From Porphyromonadaceae bacterium (GTDB lineage Bacteria > Bacteroidota > Bacteroidia > Bacteroidales > Paludibacteraceae), in NCBI GenBank assembly GCA_905372605.1, contig CAJPPQ010000089.1, forward strand, positions 1 through 5,117: a DNA stretch of 5,117 nt, given 5' to 3'. Shown piece after piece: positions 1 through 5,117 of the stretch; the first letter of the stretch is position 1; each line of letters begins with the position of its first letter. The position numbers and the translations under genes are program-made. The notes under the pieces are model-generated. The model was not told the DNA's origin. It worked only from the letters and a program-made list of their open reading frames with translations, and ran no database searches.

Positions 1-84
1 TCTCTTTTGTCCGCCGCCGAGGCGGGCTTTGGCACGCATATCAACAAGTTTTTTGATCTTTTTTTGATTTTCGAATGTCATCAT
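1..84 (-). CDS. mmdA: Acyl-CoA carboxylase / methylmalonyl-CoA decarboxylase carboxyltransferase subunit, N-terminal fragment (cut by window edge)
   Basis: The minus strand from 84 reads 28 codons to the window edge with no stop. The peptide has a charged N-terminal helix (FENQKKIKKLVDMRAKARL) followed by a GGGQKR turn. This is the usual start of the roughly 510-520 residue biotin-dependent carboxyltransferase subunit (PccB / MmdA / 12S transcarboxylase type). The complete protein would move a carboxyl group between methylmalonyl-CoA or propionyl-CoA and carboxybiotin. Two ATG codons stand in tandem (84 and 81); the first is taken as start, and the frame is closed by a stop at 111-109. It begins 38 bp after the epimerase stop, on the same strand and with no promoter motif between, so the two are probably co-transcribed. 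In Bacteroidales this order supports the succinate-to-propionate decarboxylase (mmdA) rather than a catabolic propionyl-CoA carboxylase, but 28 residues cannot separate the two. Confidence 0.82.
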   Translation of the reverse strand, partial: MMTFENQKKIKKLVDMRAKARLGGGQKR

Positions 85-122
85 AACAATCTGTATTTTT
101 TTTGTCAATTATTTTTTTCGTT

Positions 123-536
123 TTATTTCTTTGGTACTTCGCAGAGTTCGGTAAGAACGCCGTGTGTCGACTTAGGATGTAAAAAGCCGATATTGAGTCC
201 TTCGGCTCCACGTCTGGGAGCTTTGTCGATGAGTTGAATACCCATTGCCGAAGCGTCGTCGAGAGCTTGCTGAACGCTATCGACACAGAAAGCAACGTGA
301 TGAACGCCTCCGTGAGGATTCTTTTCCAGATATTTTGCTATCGGCGAATCTTCGGAGGTCGGCTCCAAGAGTTCGATTTTAGTATCGCCTACTTTGAAAA
401 ATGCCGTTTTCACCTTTTGGTCTGCCACCTCTTCGATAGAGTAACATTTCTGACCCAAAAGTTTTTCGTAATAAGGAATGGTCTCGTCAAGGCTTTTGAC
501 CGCAATTCCGATGTGTTCAATGTGTGAAGGTTTCAT
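123..536 (-). CDS. mce: Methylmalonyl-CoA epimerase
   Basis: This 137-residue protein is complete and has the normal family length. It belongs to the vicinal oxygen chelate (glyoxalase/bleomycin) superfamily, with two beta-alpha-beta-beta-beta modules. The first opens with HIEHIGIAV (5-13) and the second with GGVHHVAFCV (76-85). Probable metal ligands are His8, Glu55 in KIELLEP, one His of the pair 79-80, and Glu130 in VLTEL; at the second site the Propionibacterium enzyme has Gln, to my recollection. The segment DKAPRRGAEGLNIGFLHPKS (104-123) is highly characteristic of bacterial epimerases. The cytoplasmic enzyme interconverts (R)- and (S)-methylmalonyl-CoA, linking the B12-dependent mutase with the decarboxylase. 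The ATG at 536 sits immediately before the conserved first strand, so the start is secure. There is no Shine-Dalgarno sequence; the leader is AT-rich. It has its own upstream promoter motif and is followed closely by the carboxyltransferase gene. Confidence 0.95.
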   Translation of the reverse strand: MKPSHIEHIGIAVKSLDETIPYYEKLLGQKCYSIEEVADQKVKTAFFKVGDTKIELLEPTSEDSPIAKYLEKNPHGGVHHVAFCVDSVQQALDDASAMGIQLIDKAPRRGAEGLNIGFLHPKSTHGVLTELCEVPKK

Positions 537-603
537 ATATATAATTGAATTTATAGTTAAATATCTAATTGATACCCTATTAATACTATCGGGTTAACGT
601 CTG

Positions 604-611
604 CAAAGTTA
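604..611 (-). promoter_or_regulatory. Bacteroidota-type -7 promoter element for mce
   Basis: The minus strand reads TAACTTTG, an exact match to the Bacteroidota -7 consensus TAnnTTTG. It lies 67 bp before the mce ATG, after the mfd stop, which predicts an untranslated leader of about 55-65 nt. The -33 TTTG element is not present at the usual 19-21 bp spacing (the bases there read ACCA), so the call rests on the -7 box and its position. Confidence 0.6.
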
Positions 612-613
612 CA

Positions 614-640
614 AAAATCTTTTGAGAATAGTGGTCTATT
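614..640 (-). terminator. Weak terminator-like hairpin after mfd
   Basis: Downstream of the mfd stop the minus strand has AATAG-ACCA-CTATT (640-627), a 5-bp stem with a 4-nt loop. After nine further bases comes a run of five T (617-613; the called interval includes most of it). The stem is short and AT-rich and the T-run is not directly adjacent, so it is a poor intrinsic terminator. It is listed because it sits between the mfd stop and the mce promoter, where a transcription end would be expected. Confidence 0.25.
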
Positions 641-654
641 GAGACGAAAAAAAC

Positions 655-3600
655 CTAAGGTTCGATATCGTTTATCTTATTTAGTATGTACAGAACCGTA
701 TCGATGCTATTGACGGGTTCGACAGATACGAACCGTTTGCCGCCCGTCTCTCCTATACGGCAATTGCGTGGGAAGCGACCGATATAGCCGATAATCTTAC
801 CGAATGTGTCTGACTTGTAGTATTCGGAGTCGGGGCGAGATACGAGGTATAGTGTCATTTTGCCGCGACGTACTATGAGGCGTTCGATACCGAGCTCGAT
901 AGCGAGCCAGCGTACAGGCAATACCTTCATAAGTTCTTCGGCTTCTTGCGGTATGGCGCCGAATCGGTCGGTAAGACGTGCTTTGAATGCGTCCAATGCC
1001 GTCTGCTCCGTAATCGAATCGAGTTCACGGTATAGCGATATTCGCTCCGACGTACTCGAGATATAGCTATTGGGGAACATCAGTTCGAAGTCGCTCTCGA
1101 AGGTACAGTCGTCGACGAAACATGCCTTTTGTAGTCGTTGTTGCTCGTCGACGATATCGGCAAATTCGTCGCGGTGAAGCTCTTGCACTGCCTCGGCAAG
1201 AATCTTTTGGTACGTCTCGTAGCCGAGTTCGGCGATAAATCCGCTCTGTTCGGCGCCGAGCATATTGCCGGCTCCTCGAATATCGAGGTCTTGCATAGCG
1301 ATATTGAACCCGCTTCCCAAGTCGGAGAATGTAGATATCGCTTGTAAGCGACGGCGTGCGTCTTCGGATATATCTTTGAAAGTGGGCGTTATCAGGTAGC
1401 AATACGCTTTCCTGTTGCTGCGTCCCACTCGTCCGCGTAGCTGGTGGAGGTCGCTGAGTCCGAAGTGATTGGCGTTGTTTACAAAGATGGTATTAACATT
1501 TGGCATATCGATACCGCTCTCGATGACGGTCGTTGCCAGAAGTATGTCGTATTGGTAGTCGATGAAGTCTATTACGGTCTCTTCCAACTGAGCCGATGGC
1601 ATTTGCCCGTGTGCTACTGCTATTCGTGCTTCGGGGACTATCTTTTTCAGTTTTTTCTCGAGCAGATAGATATTTTGTATCTTGTCGTTGACGAAAAATA
1701 TCTGCCCGTTGCGTTGCATCTCGAATCGTATTGCCTCGCCGATAGTCTCTTCGTCAAATTCGATAAGCTCGGTAACGACGGGATATCTATTGGGCGGAGG
1801 AGTGTTTATTATCGATAGATCGCGAGCCCCCATCAGAGAAAACTGAAGTGTGCGCGGGATAGGCGTCGCCGTCAGGGTGAGAGTATCGACATTGGCTTTG
1901 AATTCTTTGAGACGCTCCTTGATAGCTACGCCAAACTTCTGCTCTTCGTCGATGACGAGCAATCCCAAATCTTTGAAAACGACCTCTCGGTTTGCTATTT
2001 TGTGAGTACCGATTACGATATCTATCTTTCCCTCTTTGATGTCGGATATTATCTCTTTGGTTTGCTTGGCGGTTTTGGCACGGCTCAGGTACTCGATTCT
2101 TACGGGATAATTTTTTAATCTTTCGGAAAAAGTCTTATAATGTTGGAAAGCGAGTATCGTCGTAGGTACGAGCACTGCGACTTGTTTACCGTCTGCTACG
2201 GCTTTGAAAGCGGCTCGTATCGCTACTTCGGTCTTGCCGAAACCGACGTCGCCGCAGACGAGTCTGTCCATCGGTTTATGACTCTGCATATCGTTTTTTA
2301 TATCTGCCGTAGCACGCGACTGGTCGGGAGTATCTTCGTAAGTAAACGACGCTTCGAGTTCGGTCTGCATATAGCTATCTGGCGAGAAGCAGAACCCTTT
2401 CTGTTCGAGACGTTTTGCGTATAGTCTTATCAGGTCGCGGGCGATGTCTTTTACCTTTGTTTTGGTGCGTTCTTTGAGGCGTTCCCACGCTCCAGTGCCG
2501 AGCTTCGACAGCATGGGGTCGACACCCTCTTTACCCCGATATTTCGATATCTTATGAAGCGACGATATGTTTACAAATATGATATCGCCTCCTTTGTATA
2601 TGAGCTTGATTACCTCTTGGGGTTTGCCGTTGATATTGGTCGTCAGCAGACCGGCGAATTGTCCTACGCCGTGGTCGTGGTGTACTACAAAGTCGCCAGG
2701 TTTGAGGCTGTTGAGTTCTTTTATGAGCATTGCTGCCTTGCCGCGACGAGCAGTATCGGACTTAAGCGAGAATCGATGAAAGCGGTCGAATATCTGGTGG
2801 TCGGTGAAGAAACATACCTTAAGGTCGTTGTCTACAAAACCCTCGTGCAGTGTTTTATCTACAGCCTCGAACGAAATATCGTCGCCTCGGTCGTCGAAAA
2901 TAGAGGTGATGCGGTCTATCTGCTTCTTGCTGTCGGAGGCTATGTATATGCGGTAGCCGTCGGCGAGGTATTGCTTTATATTTTTCGATATAAGGTCGAA
3001 ATTCTTATTAAAATTTGGTTGTAGTGTGGTAGCAAAGACTAACGTATCGGCTTTGTAGAAGTTTCTGAGTACTTCGACCGTAAAAAATGCCTCGAGCTGC
3101 TGCCGAAAACCGTCGCCATCTATTAACGACGAGTACAAATCGCTTGTCTGCCGCTGCTCATTAGCCTTTACCAGAGCCTGCGAGTATATCTGGTCTATCC
3201 GTTTTATGCAATAATCGATATCATTTGCTACTATGAGCGTATCGGGGGCGACGAATTCCAATAGCGATACCTTGCCCTGCTCTTCGCTGTCGGTAGCTGC
3301 TACGACCGCGAGTCGGTCTACGTCTTCGATCGATAGTTGCCTCTCGATATCGAACGTCCGTATCGATTCGACGTTGTCGCCGAAGAAGTCGATACGATAG
3401 GGCAATTCGTTGGAATACGAAAATACATCTACGATACTGCCTCGCTGCGAGTATTGCCCTACCTCGTAGACGAAGTCGACTTCGTCGAAACCTGAGTTGC
3501 GGAGGTCGTCGAGTAGGGTACTCATAGCATATTCTTGCCCTTTGGTAAGGGCGATTCGTGCCGAGGCGAAGCGGTCGGCGGCTACTACTTTCTCGCTGAT

Positions 3601-3990
3601 AGCATCGGGGTAAGATACTATTATACAGGGTTTCCCGTCGGAAATCTTGTTGAGGCTATCGGTACGGAGTATGCCGTTTTCGGCTATGGTGGTGCCGCTT
3701 TTGTGTATATGCTTGTATAGTGCGGGGAAAAACGCCACTCGGTCGCTACCGATGAGCTGCGTAAGGTCGAAGTAGAGGTAGCCGGCTTTGTCGGCATCGT
3801 CGGCTATAATCAGTATGTTGTTACAGCATTTTTCGTCGAAAAGAGTAGCCGTAGCCAACGAAACGGCTGATGCGTTAAGTCCGTCGAGAGCAAGATGTCG
3901 CCTACTGCTACCTGCCGATACACGTCGGCATAATTCCTGCAACGTGGGGTTCGATCGAAATATTTTACCGAAGTCTTTGATTGTCGTCAC
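655..3990 (-). CDS. mfd: Transcription-repair coupling factor Mfd (DNA translocase)
   Basis: The 1111-residue protein is full length for Mfd (E. coli 1148). Mfd binds RNA polymerase stalled at DNA damage, pushes it off with ATP-driven translocation on double-stranded DNA, and recruits UvrA for excision repair. The N-terminal UvrB-like module includes RGSIVDVF and PYRIDFF (about 183-203); Arg183, Arg199 and Phe203 match the E. coli UvrA-contact residues Arg165, Arg181 and Phe185. The RNA-polymerase-interacting domain opens with KPGDFVVHHDHGVGQF (about 430-445). The helicase motor has TPDQ, Walker A GDVGFGKTE (580-588, Lys586), DEEQ (681-684), TATPIPRT (707-714), TTVIESGIDMPN (820-831) and QLRGRVGR (850-857). 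The translocation motif ending IRGAGNMLGAEQSGF is at about 904-918, and the C-terminal TRCF domain covers roughly 958-1075. The GTG at 3990 is chosen because it follows a Shine-Dalgarno sequence, overlaps the upstream TGA by the classic 4 bp, and starts where Bacteroidales homologues start. An ATG at 4164 would add 58 unlike residues inside the kinase gene. All key residues are intact. Confidence 0.97.
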   Translation of the reverse strand: MTTIKDFGKIFRSNPTLQELCRRVSAGSSRRHLALDGLNASAVSLATATLFDEKCCNNILIIADDADKAGYLYFDLTQLIGSDRVAFFPALYKHIHKSGTTIAENGILRTDSLNKISDGKPCIIVSYPDAISEKVVAADRFASARIALTKGQEYAMSTLLDDLRNSGFDEVDFVYEVGQYSQRGSIVDVFSYSNELPYRIDFFGDNVESIRTFDIERQLSIEDVDRLAVVAATDSEEQGKVSLLEFVAPDTLIVANDIDYCIKRIDQIYSQALVKANEQRQTSDLYSSLIDGDGFRQQLEAFFTVEVLRNFYKADTLVFATTLQPNFNKNFDLISKNIKQYLADGYRIYIASDSKKQIDRITSIFDDRGDDISFEAVDKTLHEGFVDNDLKVCFFTDHQIFDRFHRFSLKSDTARRGKAAMLIKELNSLKPGDFVVHHDHGVGQFAGLLTTNINGKPQEVIKLIYKGGDIIFVNISSLHKISKYRGKEGVDPMLSKLGTGAWERLKERTKTKVKDIARDLIRLYAKRLEQKGFCFSPDSYMQTELEASFTYEDTPDQSRATADIKNDMQSHKPMDRLVCGDVGFGKTEVAIRAAFKAVADGKQVAVLVPTTILAFQHYKTFSERLKNYPVRIEYLSRAKTAKQTKEIISDIKEGKIDIVIGTHKIANREVVFKDLGLLVIDEEQKFGVAIKERLKEFKANVDTLTLTATPIPRTLQFSLMGARDLSIINTPPPNRYPVVTELIEFDEETIGEAIRFEMQRNGQIFFVNDKIQNIYLLEKKLKKIVPEARIAVAHGQMPSAQLEETVIDFIDYQYDILLATTVIESGIDMPNVNTIFVNNANHFGLSDLHQLRGRVGRSNRKAYCYLITPTFKDISEDARRRLQAISTFSDLGSGFNIAMQDLDIRGAGNMLGAEQSGFIAELGYETYQKILAEAVQELHRDEFADIVDEQQRLQKACFVDDCTFESDFELMFPNSYISSTSERISLYRELDSITEQTALDAFKARLTDRFGAIPQEAEELMKVLPVRWLAIELGIERLIVRRGKMTLYLVSRPDSEYYKSDTFGKIIGYIGRFPRNCRIGETGGKRFVSVEPVNSIDTVLYILNKINDIEP

Positions 3991-4841
3991 CCCAAATCTC
4001 CCGATATTTTTTTGAAATACAATGCCAGATTGTCTATTGGCGACCCAACTATTTGCCCGAGCCTGATACCGAATTCGGCTGCCGCTACTTCGAGTACATC
4101 CGAAAAATGATATGCCACCGAGCCGCAAAACGATGTTTCGTACTCGTCGTATCCTTCGCAACAAGTGATATTACGCTCGAAAAACTCTGTAAATGAGTCG
4201 AAAACGAGGTTGTAAGCATAACTTTCTGCGATATTTTCGCTGAGGAATGGAGCGAAACTTGCCAAGAACCTATTAGGTAATGGCTTACGGTAGACTTTCT
4301 CGATTAGTTCGGAAGAGGTCAGGGTGGGGTATCGCTCGAAGAATTTCTCCTTTAGATGCTGTGGTAGTCTGTTTTTAAAGCAGTCGCCCAGCAATTTACG
4401 TCCGAGTACGGCGCCGCTTCCTTCGTCGCCCAAGATATAACCGAGCGGGTCGATACTACGTACTATTTCCTTGCCGTCGTATAGGCAAGCTACCGACCCT
4501 GTGCCAAGAATACAGGCTATCCCGCGGTTGTTGCCAAACAACGCTATGGCAGCTCCTTTGAGGTCGGTCGTTACTTCGATGGTTGCCTGCGGGAAGCGGT
4601 GGCGCAGGATATCGGCTATTATTGTCGTTTTGTCGTCGCGGCAGCCCGCACCGAAGAAGTGTATTTCAGTTATCTTGTGTTGCGGTATGCGGTCTACTAG
4701 TTGGCTATCTACGATACTTTCGATAGTGTTTCTATCGCAATGAAAAGGGTTTATGCCGTCGGTCGATACCCTTATATCGTTTTCGTTGTCTATCGACGCC
4801 CAATGGCATTTGGTCGAACCGCTGTCGGCTATAAGAATCAT
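3987..4841 (-). CDS. BadF/BadG/BcrA/BcrD-family ASKHA kinase, probable N-acetylglucosamine kinase
   Basis: This 284-residue protein is a complete, single-domain ASKHA (actin/hexokinase-fold) ATPase of the BadF/BadG family. The phosphate-1 loop is ADSGSTK (5-11). TTDLKGAA (91-98) carries the likely catalytic Asp93. The phosphate-2 loop is ILGTGS (111-116), followed by the family signature GYILGDEGSGAVLGR (134-148). The adenosine-side motif is FCGSVAYHF (238-246), and GSPIDNLALY (266-275) ends the fold. It has no signal peptide, membrane segment or Fe-S-type cysteine cluster, which argues against a 2-hydroxyacyl-CoA dehydratase activator and for a cytosolic sugar kinase. Bacteroidales proteins of this kind are usually annotated as N-acetylglucosamine kinases, which phosphorylate amino sugars from cell-wall recycling or glycan breakdown; the exact substrate is inference. 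The ATG at 4841 begins directly with the first strand of the fold (MILIADSG), so the start is secure. The TGA overlaps the mfd start, and a -7 box lies 32 bp upstream. Confidence 0.85.
   Translation of the reverse strand: MILIADSGSTKCHWASIDNENDIRVSTDGINPFHCDRNTIESIVDSQLVDRIPQHKITEIHFFGAGCRDDKTTIIADILRHRFPQATIEVTTDLKGAAIALFGNNRGIACILGTGSVACLYDGKEIVRSIDPLGYILGDEGSGAVLGRKLLGDCFKNRLPQHLKEKFFERYPTLTSSELIEKVYRKPLPNRFLASFAPFLSENIAESYAYNLVFDSFTEFFERNITCCEGYDEYETSFCGSVAYHFSDVLEVAAAEFGIRLGQIVGSPIDNLALYFKKISGDLG
3998..4002 (-). promoter_or_regulatory. Ribosome binding site that decides the mfd GTG start
   Basis: The minus strand reads GGGAG, then seven bases (ATTTGGG), then the GTG start at 3990. It is the only clear Shine-Dalgarno sequence before a gene here, and it lies within the last codons of the upstream kinase gene. 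With the GTGA stop/start overlap it points to translational coupling between the kinase and mfd. Confidence 0.6.
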
Positions 4842-4873
4842 AGTTTCGATGACTATTGGTTGTTAATCGGCTG

Positions 4874-4881
4874 CAAAGGTA
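4874..4881 (-). promoter_or_regulatory. Bacteroidota-type -7 promoter element for the kinase-mfd unit
   Basis: The minus strand reads TACCTTTG, an exact TAnnTTTG match, 32 bp before the kinase ATG; this predicts a leader of about 25 nt. No good -33 TTTG is found at 19-21 bp spacing (the bases there read AAAG). A short inverted repeat, TTTCG-CC-CGAAA (4887-4898), lies just upstream of the -7 box. Confidence 0.6.
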
Positions 4882-4931
4882 ATATTTTTCGCCCGAAACG
4901 CCTTTCTATATACAATAATATATATATGCTC

Positions 4932-4997
4932 AAAAAACGATAGGACGTTTTGGTGAAAACGATAGGACGTTTTAGTGAAAACGATAGGACGTTTTTT
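4932..4997. repeat. Three tandem palindromic repeats, 22-bp period
   Basis: The 18-mer AAAACGATAGGACGTTTT occurs three times without a mismatch, at 4934-4951, 4956-4973 and 4978-4995. The copies are separated by 4-bp linkers GGTG and AGTG, giving an exact 22-bp period. Each copy is an inverted repeat, AAAACG / CGTTTT around ATAGGA. The array is edged by A6 on the left and T6 on the right, so the outer boundaries are symmetrical too. It lies about 50 bp upstream of the kinase -7 box. It could be a regulator-binding array, a set of RNA hairpins ending a transcript from either side, or a small repeat element. The sequence does not decide between these. Confidence 0.9.
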
Positions 4998-5050
4998 ATA
5001 GACTTATTATTGGTTTTGTAAAAGACTGTATATTATGATTTTATGGAACA

Positions 5051-5088
5051 ATGTTTTCTTTCGAAAAAAACATATAGGATATTTTTTT
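5051..5088. repeat. AT-rich overlapping inverted repeats, one resembling a decayed array copy
   Basis: Two structures overlap here. First, 5051-5073 can fold as ATGTTTT-TTT against AAAAAAACAT with one bulged C (5058), tipped around TTCGAA. Second, 5064-5088 reads A7, then CATATAGGATA, then T7. It shares the central ATAGGA (5074-5079) and the A-rich/T-rich arms of the three repeats at 4932-4997 but lacks the CG pairs. Both are very AT-rich, so chance is a real alternative. Confidence 0.35.
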
Positions 5089-5117
5089 GAAAATATAGAA
5101 TTAATTTTGTGATTAAA

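Larger units (their letters stand above)
4842..5117. other. AT-rich intergenic region upstream of the kinase-mfd unit
   Basis: This 276-bp stretch has no coding frame with family resemblance. Besides the kinase promoter and the repeat entries it contains an alternating AT run (about 4906-4927). Near the edge there is a plus-strand TAATTTTG (5102-5109) that matches TAnnTTTG and could drive a rightward gene outside the window. That match has no -33 partner at normal spacing (the nearest TTTG is only 12 bp away) and is weak evidence in such AT-rich DNA. No tRNA, rRNA or riboswitch structure was recognised. Confidence 0.6.

Noticed and set aside
41..295. 84-residue minus-strand frame overlapping mce and the carboxyltransferase start
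   Set aside because: It is out of frame with both recognised proteins and covers their junction; composition is low-complexity Lys/Ser.
234..527. 97-residue open frame on the plus strand
   Set aside because: It is antisense to the well-supported epimerase gene and resembles no family.
571..594. Inverted repeat in the mce leader (ACCC / GGGT around a 13-nt AT-rich loop containing TATTAATA)
   Set aside because: Four-base arms with a long loop are expected by chance in such AT-rich DNA; no riboswitch or attenuator shape was recognised.
1067..1402. 111-residue minus-strand frame, very rich in Arg and Tyr
   Set aside because: It is an out-of-frame reading of mfd; the mfd frame here encodes conserved Mfd sequence including the translocation motif region.
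2554..3024. 156-residue open frame on the plus strand
   Set aside because: It lies wholly inside mfd on the opposite strand, shows no recognisable domain, and is explained by the base composition of mfd. The plus-strand frames at 1444-1818 and 2140-2424 are rejected for the same reason.
3991..4164. N-terminal extension of Mfd from the ATG at 4164
   Set aside because: It overlaps the conserved C-terminal part of the kinase gene, has no Mfd-like sequence, and a better GTG start with a Shine-Dalgarno sequence exists at 3990.
4932..4997. CRISPR array
   Set aside because: The gaps between the 18-bp repeats are only 4 bp and almost identical, so there are no spacers, and no cas gene is seen.
4932..5117. 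Iterons or a replication origin (22-bp direct repeats beside AT-rich DNA)
   Set aside because: No rep or dnaA gene, no DnaA box such as TTATCCACA, and the neighbours are chromosomal housekeeping genes. The period alone is not enough.

Overview
The window looks like a piece of a Bacteroidales (phylum Bacteroidota) chromosome. Three things support this. There are perfect copies of the Bacteroidota -7 promoter element TAnnTTTG upstream of two genes. Most starts have AT-rich leaders without a Shine-Dalgarno sequence. A methylmalonyl-CoA epimerase gene is followed directly by the carboxyltransferase subunit of methylmalonyl-CoA decarboxylase / propionyl-CoA carboxylase, an order typical of propionate-producing Bacteroidales. 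The family or genus cannot be fixed from the sequence alone.

All four recognised genes lie on the minus strand, so transcription runs from high to low coordinates. From right to left: (1) 4842-5117 is an AT-rich non-coding stretch with three tandem 22-bp-period palindromic repeats (4932-4997), further AT-rich inverted repeats and a promoter at about 4874-4881. (2) 3987-4841 encodes a BadF/BadG-type ASKHA sugar kinase, probably an N-acetylglucosamine kinase. (3) 655-3990 encodes the transcription-repair coupling factor Mfd; its GTG start overlaps the kinase TGA in a GTGA junction, behind a good Shine-Dalgarno sequence inside the kinase gene. (4) 537-654 is a short intergenic region with a weak terminator-like hairpin and a second promoter. 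(5) 123-536 encodes methylmalonyl-CoA epimerase. (6) 1-84 holds the first 28 codons of the biotin-dependent carboxyltransferase subunit, cut by the window edge.

The genes form two probable transcription units. The first pairs a cytoplasmic amino-sugar kinase with Mfd, which removes stalled RNA polymerase and recruits UvrA; the two are translationally coupled, but no shared pathway is evident. The second is metabolic: the epimerase interconverts the (R)- and (S)-methylmalonyl-CoA made on the succinate route, and the carboxyltransferase complex decarboxylates the product to propionyl-CoA.

The coding content is ordinary housekeeping. The part least explained by known features is the tandem palindrome array upstream of the kinase-mfd unit. 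No RNA genes, insertion sequences or CRISPR arrays were seen.
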